From positions 289 to 51,155 of the forward strand of contig WHTT01000045.1 in the NCBI GenBank assembly GCA_009377605.1: a DNA stretch of 50,867 bases. Reading direction: 5' to 3'. The translations under genes were made by a program, and so were the position numbers. Positions 16,026 through 25,892 of the stretch are shown here, piece after piece. Position 1 is the first letter of the stretch. Each line of letters begins with the position of its first letter. This stretch comes from Luteitalea sp. (GTDB lineage: Bacteria > Acidobacteriota > Vicinamibacteria > Vicinamibacterales > Vicinamibacteraceae). The notes under the pieces are model-generated. The model worked only from the letters and a program-made list of their open reading frames with translations. It did no database searches and had not been told where the DNA came from.

Positions 16026-18971
16026 ATGCTGCAGCCCCACAAGTGGTTCGTCTTCGCAGTACCGCTCTTCCTGTGTGCCGCGCTCATGTCTCCCGCGGCC
16101 GCCCAGTCGCAAGCCACCACGGGTGTCATCGAAGGCGTGGTCTCGGACGCCCAGGGAGGCCGTCTGGAGGGCGCCACTGTCGTCTTGCTGAACGCAGGCA
16201 CCAACTTCACCCGTGAGCTCACGACCGACGCCGATGGCCGCTTCCGCGGCCTGCTCCTGCCGCTGGGGACGTATACGCTGACGGTCGCGCTCGATGGCTT
16301 CAGCACCTATGTGCAGGAAGCGGTCGAGCTTGCCGTCGGCCAGACACTCAACGTGCCGATCGTGCTGCAGTTGGCGTCCGTTCGGGAAGCCATCAAGGTG
16401 ACCGGTGAGCCGCCGTTGATCGAGACGACCCGTGCCGAGCAGGCCACGCTCATCAACCAGCAGGCCGTGAGGAGCTTGCCGAACAACGGCCGAAACTTTC
16501 TCGCCTTCATGCAGCTCACGCCGGGCGTCACGATTGTCCAGGGGCCGGACGGTGACGAGATCAGCGTCAACGGCCAGAAGGGCATCAACAACAACATCTC
16601 GGTGGATGGGGCTGATTTCAACAACCCCTTCTTCGGCGAGCAGCGTGGCGGTCAGCGCCCAGCGTTTACGTTCAACCAGGATGCCATTCGCGAGATCGTC
16701 GTCGTCGCAGATGGCGCCGCACCGGAGTTTGGCAGGAGCGGTGGCGGCTTCGTGCAGGTCGTGACCAAGTCCGGCACCAACGATGTGACCGGATCGGCGC
16801 ATCTCTTTGCCAAGCTCGACGAGATCGCCTCGGCCAACTCCGCCGGACAGGAGTTTCCGTTCGATCAGCAGCAGTTCGGGGCGACCGTAGGCGGTCCGCT
16901 GCAGCGCGACCGGCTGTTCTATTTCCTCGCCTATGACGAGCAGCGATTTCGCCAAACCAAGCAGCTCGATCCGGCGCGCATCGAGCCGCGTGTGGTCGAT
17001 CTGTTCGCCGAGCTGGGGAGTCCCGACGAGAACGGTCCCATCGAGCGCACCAACGATGCCCGCGCACTGCTCGGCAAGGTCGATTATCAGCTCAACGCTG
17101 CGAACCTGCTGACCACGCGCTACGCCTATACGTGGAGCCGCCAGGAGAACGGAACGTTCGACGTGGACTCCTGGGGCCGCAGCGCGAACGGCCTCGAGCG
17201 CGACTTTTCGCATGCCGTCTCCGGTGCTCTCCAGTCGACGCTCTCAGGGTCGATGCTGAACGAGTTCCGGTTCCAGTTCGCGCGCGAGGATCGGCCCCGC
17301 CCGTATCCAGGGCCAACGGTCGCGGGCCAGTCCCGCCCGTTTCCGGACACCGCGTTCGACTTCGCGCGCGGCTATCGCTTTGGGATGCCGTTCTTCATTC
17401 CGGTCGAGTACTACGACACGCGCCTGCAGCTCACCAACAACCTCTCGTGGATTCTCGGCCGCCACACGATCAAAGCGGGCGGCGAGCTGACCCGCGTGAG
17501 CTCGGTGCAAACCTTCCTGGGCTTCGCGAATGGTCGGTACATCTTCACCAGCACGGACGGCTTTCTGAACTACGTCCGCTTCGGTCCGCGCTACGTCGAG
17601 TGCTCCGACGGGTCGACCAGCAGGGACGGATCCTGTCCCGCGGGCGCCGCCATCACGGGCCCATTGGACACCTACCTTCAACAGGCGGGCGTTGGGGGCC
17701 TGTCGGTCGAGGACGCGGGCACGCAGGACATCCCTCAGATCGAGCCATCCGTCTTCGTACAGGACACCTGGCAGCCCACCCGGACGCTCACCGTCCAGTA
17801 CGGCCTGCGGTGGGAAGCGCAGCTCCAACCGGATCCAATCACCCCGCCGAGCGAGGTGTTCTACGCGCCGTTCATCGGCCAGCCTGGGTTTCCGTCTGAC
17901 GGCACGATCCCCTCGGATACCGCGATGTGGCAGCCGCGGCTCGGGATCTCCTGGGACGTCCGCGGGAGTGGAAAGGAGGTGGTACGGGCGAACGCGGGCG
18001 TCTTCTACGCCCGTGTGCCGGGACTGTCGGTCGCCAGCTCGCGCTCCACCAACGGGAGCCGGGGGCAGACGCTGTTCCGTTCGAGCGCGCTCAACCAGTT
18101 CGGGATCACGCCGCCCACGTGGCCAGATCTCATTCCTGCATCGGAGATCTCCAATCCGGATCACCCGGACGTGTTCGTCTTCGACGAGGACTTCCAGAAT
18201 CCGCGGACGTATTCGGCCACCATCGGCTACGAGCGTGAGCTGTTCACCAATCTGTCTGCCTTCGTCAGCTTCACGCACGCGAAGACCGTGCACGTCACGC
18301 GCTTCATCAATCGCAACGACCCGGTGTTGGGATCGCCGTGGAGCACGGGGCTGGGTGCCGACGACAGCAACGGCATCGCCGCGCTGACCACGGTCGAGAG
18401 CTCCGCCAAGTCGAAGTACGATGGGCTCACGGTTGGCATGACGAAGCGGTTCGCGAACGGCTATCAGTTTCAATGGAACTACACGCTGTCCCGCGACCTG
18501 TCGGACGATGACAATGAGCGCGACCCATTTTCGTTTCGCTACGCGCGCGCGGACAATCTCGCTGCCGAGTACAACTATTCGGACCGCGATCAGCGGCATC
18601 GCTTCAACGCATGGCTGTTGGCCGTCGTGGCCGGCGTCGAGATCAACACTCGTGTGTCGGCACGATCCGCGCAGCCGCAGTCGGTGGGCGACGTACCCGA
18701 AGATCGGATTCGAGCGGATGGGTCGATCATCAAGCGCAACACGGAGCGGAAGGACAACGAGTTCTTCACCTTGGATCTTCGCGTGACGCGCCCACTGCGG
18801 GTCGCTCGCGGCATCATGCTGGAGCCGATCTTCGAGGTCTTCAACCTCACCAACAGCCGCAACATCAGGCGCCCAGAAGTCACGAACCTCGTCTTCAACT
18901 TCGACGGAACGGTTCAGAGCGGCTTCGGCGATCCTCGGCAGATTCAGCTCGGCCTTCGAATGACCTTCTAA
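16026..18971 (+). CDS. TonB-dependent receptor, Oar-like with carboxypeptidase regulatory-like domain
   Basis: Outer-membrane beta-barrel for uptake or export of large substrates. Signal peptide ends AAAQS; a carboxypeptidase regulatory-like domain follows (IEGVVSDAQGGRLEGATV to residue ~120), then the plug domain (PNNGRNFLAFMQLTPGV, ISVNGQKGINNNISVDG, EFGRSGGGFVQVVTKSGTN) and a ~700-residue barrel ending in phenylalanine (IQLGLRMTF). Length 981. ATG has a GAGGAGAGGACC ribosome site. This class is greatly expanded in Acidobacteriota. The stop codon abuts a heptamer array. Confidence 0.93.
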   Translation: MLQPHKWFVFAVPLFLCAALMSPAAAQSQATTGVIEGVVSDAQGGRLEGATVVLLNAGTNFTRELTTDADGRFRGLLLPLGTYTLTVALDGFSTYVQEAVELAVGQTLNVPIVLQLASVREAIKVTGEPPLIETTRAEQATLINQQAVRSLPNNGRNFLAFMQLTPGVTIVQGPDGDEISVNGQKGINNNISVDGADFNNPFFGEQRGGQRPAFTFNQDAIREIVVVADGAAPEFGRSGGGFVQVVTKSGTNDVTGSAHLFAKLDEIASANSAGQEFPFDQQQFGATVGGPLQRDRLFYFLAYDEQRFRQTKQLDPARIEPRVVDLFAELGSPDENGPIERTNDARALLGKVDYQLNAANLLTTRYAYTWSRQENGTFDVDSWGRSANGLERDFSHAVSGALQSTLSGSMLNEFRFQFAREDRPRPYPGPTVAGQSRPFPDTAFDFARGYRFGMPFFIPVEYYDTRLQLTNNLSWILGRHTIKAGGELTRVSSVQTFLGFANGRYIFTSTDGFLNYVRFGPRYVECSDGSTSRDGSCPAGAAITGPLDTYLQQAGVGGLSVEDAGTQDIPQIEPSVFVQDTWQPTRTLTVQYGLRWEAQLQPDPITPPSEVFYAPFIGQPGFPSDGTIPSDTAMWQPRLGISWDVRGSGKEVVRANAGVFYARVPGLSVASSRSTNGSRGQTLFRSSALNQFGITPPTWPDLIPASEISNPDHPDVFVFDEDFQNPRTYSATIGYERELFTNLSAFVSFTHAKTVHVTRFINRNDPVLGSPWSTGLGADDSNGIAALTTVESSAKSKYDGLTVGMTKRFANGYQFQWNYTLSRDLSDDDNERDPFSFRYARADNLAAEYNYSDRDQRHRFNAWLLAVVAGVEINTRVSARSAQPQSVGDVPEDRIRADGSIIKRNTERKDNEFFTLDLRVTRPLRVARGIMLEPIFEVFNLTNSRNIRRPEVTNLVFNFDGTVQSGFGDPRQIQLGLRMTF

Positions 18972-19134
18972 AGGTTCGAGGTTCAAGGCTTGGGGTTCAA
19001 GTGGGGGAGCGCTAGGGCACTAGACGGCTCTGGCCCGTTAAGAGGCACGGGAGCCTCGAGACGCCACATCAAAACCCGAAGCCCAAGCGTTGGACTCCAT
19101 ACCTTGCACCTCGAACCTCGAACCTCGAACCTCC
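18972..19134. repeat. inverted pair of heptamer arrays at the TonB receptor stop
   Basis: Left: four units of AGGTTCG/AGGTTCA type at 18972-18999, beginning on the base after the TAA. Right: three and a half ACCTCGA units at 19108-19134. The 108-bp interior holds no gene. From 19135 to 19300 I see only a possible promoter, TTGACT (19257-19262) with TACCCT (19279-19284). Confidence 0.85.
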
Positions 19135-19300
19135 CTGTTCGGTCTGGGCGCGGCGAGCGTTGTAGAAGAGGAAGAGCACACTTGTCTCTGGGAACGCCAG
19201 CACCGTGGCTGGCGTCCAATAGCTAAGCGAGTGTGCGAGCTCGATGGGAATTGGACTTGACTCCTGTCGAGCACGATGTACCCTTGGAGAGGATTAGGAC

Positions 19301-20167
19301 ATGGTAGCGTCGGCTGCGTGGTGGGGACCCCGCAGACCGAGCTCGAGCTTCCAGTCCGCCGGTTCAATGCTCAACTATACGGATTGTCTACGTCGCCTAA
19401 TCGGCGATGTCGTTGTTCGTGTGCCGGCGCTCGGTCATATTGATGCCTCGCGCCTCTTGGTGTTTGCCCGTGTCGGGCGCACGGGCGCAGACGGCCCGAT
19501 TGCGACCTGTCACTGCCTGACGTTGCCGGAGAGCGAGCCCGGCTATTACTTCTGGCAGGATGTCGAGACGGGGCGTGTGCTTCGCCGGTCTGTCTGGTTC
19601 GTCGCCAAGACACCGGCTGTCATCATCGGCGGGCACCCGGTCCAGTACATGCTGTCGTTCGCGTTGCCCCGCTTCTGCGATCAGCGGTTGAGCTGCTCTC
19701 GACGCAAGCAGGCGCTCTACGCGGACGCGCCCGATTGGCTCGCCAAGCTCGACACCATCGTGCACGAGCTCTATCACATCGACCCATCCGGCACGGGCCT
19801 CCGACTGATGAACAACGGCAGCGGATGCCGCTATCACTCGCCGGCGTTCCTCGACAACGTCGCGCAGCTCGTGCGAGCGTACCTCGCCTCGGGGCCGGAC
19901 CCCGAGCTCTACCACTTTCTGCGTGGCGACTTCGACCAGCTCGCCGCACGTTACGGCACCATCGTCGGTACGACCTTCCGCACCTCTTACCCGCAGCGCT
20001 ATCTCGAGGTGCTGCCTCAACAGCCTCTGGAGCCGCAAGTCGATGTGGTGCCGCTCAAGGCACCGGCGCGCCGCGCTCAATACACCGACGCGGATCTCGC
20101 CTTACGCAGATTCTCCGTTCTTGGCTGCCGCCGCGTGGCGGCGTCCGACGCGTCACGCGCCGCGTAA
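19301..20167 (+). CDS. putative metallopeptidase-like protein with HExxH motif
   Basis: I do not recognise a named family. The protein has VHELYHID near residue 151, an HExxH zinc motif, with another histidine 25 residues later in CRYHSPAFLD, which fits a phage-type or SprT-like putative metallopeptidase. A cysteine and lysine rich segment (CDQRLSCSRRK) precedes it. There is no signal peptide. ATG 19301 has a strong GGAGAGG site 11 bases upstream; ATG 19367 (MLNYTDCL) is the alternative with a weak site. Length 288 or 266. The next gene converges from the opposite strand. Confidence 0.65.
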   Translation: MVASAAWWGPRRPSSSFQSAGSMLNYTDCLRRLIGDVVVRVPALGHIDASRLLVFARVGRTGADGPIATCHCLTLPESEPGYYFWQDVETGRVLRRSVWFVAKTPAVIIGGHPVQYMLSFALPRFCDQRLSCSRRKQALYADAPDWLAKLDTIVHELYHIDPSGTGLRLMNNGSGCRYHSPAFLDNVAQLVRAYLASGPDPELYHFLRGDFDQLAARYGTIVGTTFRTSYPQRYLEVLPQQPLEPQVDVVPLKAPARRAQYTDADLALRRFSVLGCRRVAASDASRAA

Positions 20168-20173
20168 GCCCGC

Positions 20174-20689
20174 TCATCGCGCCGATGGCAGCCGTCGCGC
20201 ACCAGCGAAGCGACCTGCCCAGTACATGGACGAGAGCTGTTCGATGCGCACGACTCCACTCGACGTGGGAGCGTGAACAAAGCTGCCGTTGCCGTTGGCG
20301 ATGCCGACGTGTGAGATACGGCGGCCGTTCGTGCGGAAGAACACCAGGTCGCCGGCCGCAATCGCATCACGCTCGACGCTGAGGCTTTCCTTGAAGAGAT
20401 CCCGCACCGTACGGGGGACCTCCGACCCGGTCTGGCCGAAGACGTAGTAGACGAGACCACTGCAATCGAAGCCGGCGGGCGTCGCGCCGCCGGACCGGTA
20501 CGGCGTGCCAAGCAGAGTCCGCGCCCGCTCGAAGGCCGTGGCGCCGACGGCCGTGCCGCCCGGCGACGGGACCGGTGCGCTGGGCGCCCGGCGGGCGCCC
20601 GGAAATGGGCTGGGCTCGTACTCCTTACCCGCGCAGGCAGCGAGCAGGATGAGGAGCCCCACGATGGAGGTTAGCCGGCAGGTCCGCAC
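20174..20689 (-). CDS. NlpC/P60 (C40) cell-wall peptidase lipoprotein
   Basis: Predicted gamma-D-glutamyl-diaminopimelate endopeptidase acting on peptidoglycan stem peptides. GTG 20689 gives a signal with lipobox (LLILLAAC, C19). The papain-like catalytic residues are visible: C76 in GFDCSGLV, H127 in ISHVGIANG and H139 in SFVHAPT. Length 171, typical of a single-domain enzyme. The open frame runs further upstream to 21364 but that part is the antisense of the HNH gene. A GATACGAT element ends four bases before the start, so the mRNA may be leaderless. Confidence 0.9.
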   Translation of the reverse strand: MRTCRLTSIVGLLILLAACAGKEYEPSPFPGARRAPSAPVPSPGGTAVGATAFERARTLLGTPYRSGGATPAGFDCSGLVYYVFGQTGSEVPRTVRDLFKESLSVERDAIAAGDLVFFRTNGRRISHVGIANGNGSFVHAPTSSGVVRIEQLSSMYWAGRFAGARRLPSAR

Positions 20690-20851
20690 GACAATCGTAT
20701 CGGCCACATGATGATAATCGACAGAGGGCGAGGGGCCTAAAGGCCGCGCGTCTAGACCGCTCAACCCGTTGTTTGCAGGCGTGTTACGCCTGCCCACTGC
20801 TTGACAGCCGTAGGCTGGTCCGACGACACTATCAATGACGAGCAGGCATCT

Positions 20852-21385
20852 ATGGAGCAAACGCTCCTTCTCAACGCGACCTATGAGCCCCTCAAGGTCG
20901 TCCACTGGCAAAAGGCGATCACCCTCTGGTTTCAGGGGAAGGTCGAGATCGTCGCCGTGTATGACCGCGAGGTCCGGTCGGTCAGCTTCAGCATCAAGCT
21001 GCCCTCGGTCATCCGCCTGCTGCGTCACATCCGTCTGAAACGCAAGTTCGACGAGGTGCCGTTCTCGCGCGCGAATATCTATGCGCGTGACGAGTACTCC
21101 TGCCAGTACTGTGGCCGGCGCTTCCTGCCTGTCGATCTCACCTTCGACCACGTCATCCCCGTCGCTCAAGGTGGTCGCAAGACGTGGGAGAACATCGTCA
21201 CTTCTTGTGTGTCGTGCAACCGTGCGAAGGGGGGACGCACGCCGGCCCAGGCCGGTCTGCACCTCGTCCGCCCGCCTCGGCGGCCGACGCACGCGCCGGC
21301 CTTGCGCATTAGCATTGGGTTGCGTCAGACGCCGGACAGCTGGCGAGACTACCTCTACTGGCATGTGGAGCTCGACGATACGTGA
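20852..21385 (+). CDS. HNH endonuclease family protein
   Basis: Small predicted nuclease. N-terminus MEQTLLLNATYEPLKVVHWQ is typical of the HNH_5-like group common in Acidobacteriota and cyanobacteria; the zinc and catalytic region is CQYCGRRF, then LTFDHVIPVAQGG and NIVTSCVSCNRAKGG. ATG 20852 is chosen because the family starts there; the frame extends to 20801. Length 177. Its TGA overlaps the GTG of the following gene, so the two are translationally coupled. The upstream gap contains a GCAGGCGT/ACGCCTGC hairpin. Confidence 0.88.
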   Translation: MEQTLLLNATYEPLKVVHWQKAITLWFQGKVEIVAVYDREVRSVSFSIKLPSVIRLLRHIRLKRKFDEVPFSRANIYARDEYSCQYCGRRFLPVDLTFDHVIPVAQGGRKTWENIVTSCVSCNRAKGGRTPAQAGLHLVRPPRRPTHAPALRISIGLRQTPDSWRDYLYWHVELDDT

Positions 21386-22380
21386 TCCGCCGTGTCACGC
21401 CGTCGATGGCCATCGAGGGGGGCCGCTTGCGGATCGAGGGCGAGCGGTTGCTCGCCGGCGGCGGGTTGCCGGCGGTCTCGATCGCGGGTCGCCTTGCACG
21501 CCTCGAGCGCGCGTCGCCGACAACCCTGATCGTGACAGTGCCGCCGGGTACCGCTAGCGGCGTGCAACCCATCACGCACGACGGCTACGCGAATCAGGCG
21601 GAGCTCGTGGAAATCGGGGCGCCGTTTGTCAGCGGTATTCACCAGGTCGACAATCCGGTATTCGATCGCCGCGGATGGCTGTACGTGACGTACAGCGGAA
21701 GTCGGGGCCAGTCAGCGCCGGTCTCGATATTTCGCGTGATGCGCGACGGCAGCCGCCAGCCCTTCGTGATCGGGATCACGAATCCGACGTCGCTCGCCGT
21801 GGACGGCGCCGGCCGCTTGCACGTCACGAGCCGCTTCGACGGCACCGTGTATCGGATCAACGAGGAGGGAGGCTTCACGGTGGCGGCGTCGGAGCTCGGC
21901 ATTGCGTGCGGTCTCGCGTTCGACGAGCGCAACGTCATGTACGTCGGGGACCGGACGGGCACGATCTTCCGCATCGAGGAGGGTGGCCGGGCACGGATAT
22001 TCGCGACGCTACCACCAAGCATTGCGGCGTTTCACCTCGCGGTCGCGCCCGATGGCACGCTCGCCGCCACGGGACCGACGCCCGGATCGCGCGATCCCGT
22101 GTACCGCATCGACCGTGACGGACATGTCGATGTCCTCTACGACGGCTTTGGCCGGCCGCAAGGTCTAGCCTTCGACTCGAGCGGCGTGCTCTACGTTACC
22201 GAGGCGCTCGCAGGCCGCAGCGGTATCTACCGGCTCCATGGCATCAATGGTGCCGGCGTCGCCGCCGAGCTGCTCCTCTCCGGTCCGAACCTCATCGGCA
22301 TGGCATTCGACCCCCAAGGTGGCCTCGCCGTTTCGACCAACGATACGGTGTACCGGCTTACGGGCGGGGCCCAGGCCTAA
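21382..22380 (+). CDS. IPT/TIG domain and NHL/SMP-30-like beta-propeller protein
   Basis: No enzyme activity can be assigned. Residues 1-75 look like an IPT/TIG immunoglobulin fold ([34 protein letters not shown]); the rest is a six-bladed propeller with repeated blades such as [33 protein letters not shown] and [16 protein letters not shown], as in SMP-30/gluconolactonase-like proteins. No signal peptide from GTG 21382. Overlaps the HNH gene by four bases, an unexpected pairing. Length 332. Ends at the edge of a decamer repeat. Confidence 0.75.
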   Translation: MIRRVTPSMAIEGGRLRIEGERLLAGGGLPAVSIAGRLARLERASPTTLIVTVPPGTASGVQPITHDGYANQAELVEIGAPFVSGIHQVDNPVFDRRGWLYVTYSGSRGQSAPVSIFRVMRDGSRQPFVIGITNPTSLAVDGAGRLHVTSRFDGTVYRINEEGGFTVAASELGIACGLAFDERNVMYVGDRTGTIFRIEEGGRARIFATLPPSIAAFHLAVAPDGTLAATGPTPGSRDPVYRIDRDGHVDVLYDGFGRPQGLAFDSSGVLYVTEALAGRSGIYRLHGINGAGVAAELLLSGPNLIGMAFDPQGGLAVSTNDTVYRLTGGAQA

Positions 22381-22480
22381 CGAGAAACCGGGACTGCCCG
22401 GGACTGCCCGGGACTGCCCAGGACTGCCCTCGTTTTCTCATCGTAAGAACGTGGAAACGAGGGCTGTCCCCGTTTCTCGT
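22380..22480. repeat. nested stem with four GGACTGCCCG decamers
   Basis: Outer arms ACGAGAAACC (22380) and GTTTCTCGT (about 22472-22480) enclose four 10-bp units at 22391-22430 and an inner stem GCCCTCGTTTTC/GAAACGAGGGC. It starts on the last base of the propeller gene's TAA. Followed by TACAAT at 22493-22498, a possible -10 for uvrA. Confidence 0.75.
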
Positions 22481-22560
22481 CAGCTACCGTGGTACAATTG
22501 TGCGTTTGAACCGTCGGCGATAGCCTCGACAGAGGGGCTGCGCCGACAGGCCATTCCTGC

Positions 22561-25500
22561 ATGGACGACGAACGCATCGCCATCCGCGGCGCGCGGGTGC
22601 ACAACCTGAAGAACATCGATGTCGATCTCCCGCGCGAGAGGCTCGTGGTTGTCACGGGCCTTTCCGGATCTGGGAAGTCTTCTCTCGCCTTCGACACGCT
22701 CTATGCCGAGGGCCAGCGGCGCTACGTCGAGTCGATGTCCGCCTATGCTCGCCAATTTCTCGAGCAGATGGAGAAGCCGGACGTCGATCTCGTTTCCGGC
22801 CTCTCGCCCGCGATTGCGATCGAGCAGAAGACTACGGCGTCCAATCCACGGTCGACGGTCGGGACCGTCACCGAGATCTACGACTATCTCAGGCTGCTCT
22901 TCGCGAACATTGGTGTTCCGCACTGCCCGCAGTGCGGCCGCGCCATCGCCACACAGTCCGCCGAAGAGATCGTGGATCTCATCATTGCCTACCCGCCCGA
23001 AGAACGCCTGAACGTGCTCGCACCGATCGTCCGTGGGCGCAAGGGTGAGTTCAAGAAGGAGCTCGCGGCCCTTCGGCAGCGCGGGTTCACCCGCGGCCGT
23101 ATCGACGGGCGCCTGCGATCGCTGGAAGAGGAGATCAAGCTCGATCGGCGGCGCAATCACTCGATAGAGGTGCTGGTCGATCGTCTGGTGATCAAGGCCG
23201 GCATCGAGCGGCGACTTACCGAGTCGATCGAGCTCGCCCTCACCCTGGGTGACGGCCTCGTGATCATCAATACGCTGGAGGGGGGCGATCGACTCCACTC
23301 GCGCAAGATGGCCTGTGTCGATTGCGGCATCAGCGTGCCAGAGATGACGCCGCGCGCCTTTTCGTTCAACTCACCGCACGGCGCATGCCCGGCGTGTCAA
23401 GGCCTCGGTTTGGTGCACGACTTCGACCCGGCGCGCGTCGTTCCAGATGACCGCAAATCGCTCGCAGAGGGCGCCATCGCGCCGTGGGTGCACGGAGACC
23501 GGGCGTTCGTGACGCAGGCCCTGACACGGCTGCGGGAGGTCTTTGGGATCGATCCGGACGTCCCGTTTCGGAGCTTGCCGAAGAAGGCGCGGGATGTGCT
23601 CTTCTGGGGCGCTCAGACACACGCCTCCGCGCTTCGCGCTACGGCGGACAAGTCCGCTGCTTCCGCGCTGCGCGCCACGGCGGGCAAGTCGGCGTACAAA
23701 ACAGGACGCCGAGCGCGGGGCGAGGCTGCGGCGAAGTCTTCGCAAACGCGGACAGACCCGTTCGGGCACGCCTTCGAAGGCCTGGTGCCCAACCTTCGTC
23801 GCCGTTACGAGCAGGGCTCCTGGGCCGAGCGTGAGCGACTCGAGATCTACCGGGCCCTTGCGACCTGTCCGGTATGCCAGGGCGGGCGGCTGCGGGCCGA
23901 GAGTCGTGCAGTCCGCGTCAAGGACTACACGTTGCCGGAGATCACCGCACAACCGATCGCGCGTGCGCTGGAGCTGGTCGAGCGGCTGACATTGACGGAG
24001 CGCGAGACGCTCGTTGCCGGCCGCATCCTGCGCGAGATTCGTGAGCGTGTGCGGTTTCTCGTCGACGTCGGTGTGGGCTATCTGACGCTCAGCCGGTCGG
24101 CCGCAACGCTCTCTGGCGGTGAGGGGCAGCGGATTCGGCTCGCAACCCAGATTGGCGCGAGCCTGACCGGTGTGCTGTACGTGCTCGACGAGCCCTCGAT
24201 CGGTCTGCATCACCGTGACAACCATCGGCTGCTGCAAACGCTCGTGAGGCTGCGCGACCTGGGGAACACGGTCGTTGTCGTGGAGCATGACGAGGAAACC
24301 ATCCGGACGGCCGACTGGGTGATCGATCTCGGGCCTGGCGCCGGCGAGCACGGCGGTTACTTGATCTTCCAGGGGCGTCCCGAGGCGCTGACAAATGGCG
24401 CTGCGGACGTGCGCGCAGTGAGCCCGGCAGACTCGCTTGCGGTGAGCAACGTCGAACCGCGTGTGACGAGCGAGGGTGAATCGGGTGCTGCGCGCACCAT
24501 GGCATCTCCTGGGATGAGCGTAGTCGAATCCCTCACTGGCCAGTATCTGCGCGGCGATCGCGTGATTCCCGCGCGGGCCGTTCGGCGGCGGCCCGGCAAG
24601 GCAGCCTTGCGCGTCGTTGGCGCGCGCGCCCATAACCTCAAGAATATCGACGTCGCCTTTCCGCTTGGTCTCTTCCTGGCGGTGACGGGAGTGAGCGGCT
24701 CGGGCAAGTCAACCCTCGTCAACGACATTCTCTACAAGGCGCTTGCGCGCGAGCTTTATCGCGCGGCGGATGAACCGGGCCCACATCGTGCGATCGAGGG
24801 GCTCGACCTCATCGACAAAGTCATTCAGATCGACCAATCCCCGATCGGTCGGACGCCGCGATCGAACCCAGCGACCTACATCGGACTCTTCACGTTCATT
24901 CGGGACCTCTTTGCGATGTTGCCGGAGGCGCGTGCGCGCGGCTACCGGCCGGGTCGCTTCTCGTTCAACGTCAAGGGCGGCCGGTGTGAAGCCTGTCAAG
25001 GCGATGGAGTCATGGCCATCGAGATGCACTTCTTGCCGAATGTCTATGTGACCTGCGAGCAGTGCAAGGGACGACGCTACAACAAAGAGACGCTCGAGGT
25101 GAAGTACCGAGGAAAGTCGATTGCCGATATCCTCGACCTGACCGTCGATCAAGCAGTACCGCTGCTGGAGAGCTTCCCGCCGATTGCCACCAAGCTACGC
25201 ACATTGCAGCAGGTTGGGCTCGGCTACATCGAGCTGGGGCAGTCGGCGACAACGTTGAGCGGAGGCGAGGCGCAACGGGTCAAGCTCGCCAAGGAGCTGT
25301 CGCGCCGCAGCACGGGACGAACCGTCTACATGCTCGACGAGCCCACGACCGGTCTGCATTTCGAGGATATTCGGAAGCTGCTGGAAGTGCTGCACCAACT
25401 GGTCGACCAGGGAAACACGGTCCTCATCATCGAGCACAATCTCGATGTCGTCCGCTCGGCGGACCACATCATCGACCTCGGTCCGGAGGGTGGCGATGGC

Positions 25501-25626
25501 GGCGGGCGCGTCGTGGCCGAGGGCACGCCCGAGCAGGTGATACGGGCTCGTGGGTCGCACACGGGTCGGTGTCTTGCCGATCTCGAAGGTCACCGCCAAA
25601 AGCTCGGCCGTACTGGCACTGCCTGA
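22561..25626 (+). CDS. uvrA: excinuclease ABC subunit A with two in-frame insertions
   Basis: Damage-recognition ATPase of nucleotide excision repair. Two ABC modules are complete: Walker [13 protein letters not shown] near residue 38 and [12 protein letters not shown] near 712, two ABC signatures ([12 protein letters not shown] and [12 protein letters not shown]), Walker [11 protein letters not shown] and [10 protein letters not shown], and zinc fingers CPQCG, CPACQG/CPVCQGG and CEACQGD/CEQCKG. At 1021 residues it is about 60-80 longer than usual. Extra material lies around residues 350-398, with a duplicated 12-residue unit, and around 608-655 between the ATPase halves (from NGAADVRAV to SVVES). 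Both are in variable surface linkers and keep the frame, so the protein is probably active. Confidence 0.95.
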   Translation: MDDERIAIRGARVHNLKNIDVDLPRERLVVVTGLSGSGKSSLAFDTLYAEGQRRYVESMSAYARQFLEQMEKPDVDLVSGLSPAIAIEQKTTASNPRSTVGTVTEIYDYLRLLFANIGVPHCPQCGRAIATQSAEEIVDLIIAYPPEERLNVLAPIVRGRKGEFKKELAALRQRGFTRGRIDGRLRSLEEEIKLDRRRNHSIEVLVDRLVIKAGIERRLTESIELALTLGDGLVIINTLEGGDRLHSRKMACVDCGISVPEMTPRAFSFNSPHGACPACQGLGLVHDFDPARVVPDDRKSLAEGAIAPWVHGDRAFVTQALTRLREVFGIDPDVPFRSLPKKARDVLFWGAQTHASALRATADKSAASALRATAGKSAYKTGRRARGEAAAKSSQTRTDPFGHAFEGLVPNLRRRYEQGSWAERERLEIYRALATCPVCQGGRLRAESRAVRVKDYTLPEITAQPIARALELVERLTLTERETLVAGRILREIRERVRFLVDVGVGYLTLSRSAATLSGGEGQRIRLATQIGASLTGVLYVLDEPSIGLHHRDNHRLLQTLVRLRDLGNTVVVVEHDEETIRTADWVIDLGPGAGEHGGYLIFQGRPEALTNGAADVRAVSPADSLAVSNVEPRVTSEGESGAARTMASPGMSVVESLTGQYLRGDRVIPARAVRRRPGKAALRVVGARAHNLKNIDVAFPLGLFLAVTGVSGSGKSTLVNDILYKALARELYRAADEPGPHRAIEGLDLIDKVIQIDQSPIGRTPRSNPATYIGLFTFIRDLFAMLPEARARGYRPGRFSFNVKGGRCEACQGDGVMAIEMHFLPNVYVTCEQCKGRRYNKETLEVKYRGKSIADILDLTVDQAVPLLESFPPIATKLRTLQQVGLGYIELGQSATTLSGGEAQRVKLAKELSRRSTGRTVYMLDEPTTGLHFEDIRKLLEVLHQLVDQGNTVLIIEHNLDVVRSADHIIDLGPEGGDGGGRVVAEGTPEQVIRARGSHTGRCLADLEGHRQKLGRTGTA
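23623..23694 (+). repeat. 36-bp tandem duplication inside uvrA
   Basis: Two 36-bp units encode [12 protein letters not shown] and [12 protein letters not shown] (residues 355-378). Third-position differences show the copies have been separate for some time. It lies in a stretch absent from typical UvrA proteins. Confidence 0.85.
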
Positions 25627-25892
25627 GGAGAAGGGAGAGTCTCGGACTCACGTACATCTTGGCGTGCTGTGGTAATTCCGACACAGTGATCCGCCTCTAG
25701 AGCGTGGTCCAACTGCAACAGGCTTTTGGAGCCGACTTAGGCTTTCTTGGATCGTTCCAGCCCGAAGATGTGAAGAATCAGTAGGTTATATCGGGTTGCC
25801 TTGTGCCCGTGATGTTAGGCATCTGTCTTGCTTAAGGGGCATCCGATATTTTGCGGCTTGCCGCCTTTTGTCCTTTTTTGTGACGAGGGGAG
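25627..25892 (+). other. uvrA-lpxC intergenic region, AT-richer, with leader hairpin
   Basis: No gene is supported in these 266 bp. It is visibly less GC-rich than its surroundings. Close to lpxC it contains the hairpin described separately and two T-runs. A promoter is expected here but no -35/-10 pair is convincing. Confidence 0.5.
25853..25868 (+). terminator. terminator-like hairpin in the lpxC leader
   Basis: GCGGC-TT-GCCGC followed by CTTTTG and then CCTTTTTTG, ending about 14 bases before the lpxC start region. The position suggests either the end of an upstream transcript or an attenuator in the lpxC leader. Confidence 0.45.

Noticed and set aside
20690-21364. N-terminal extension of the NlpC/P60 protein
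   Set aside because: It is antisense to the HNH gene, and the lipoprotein signal begins at GTG 20689.
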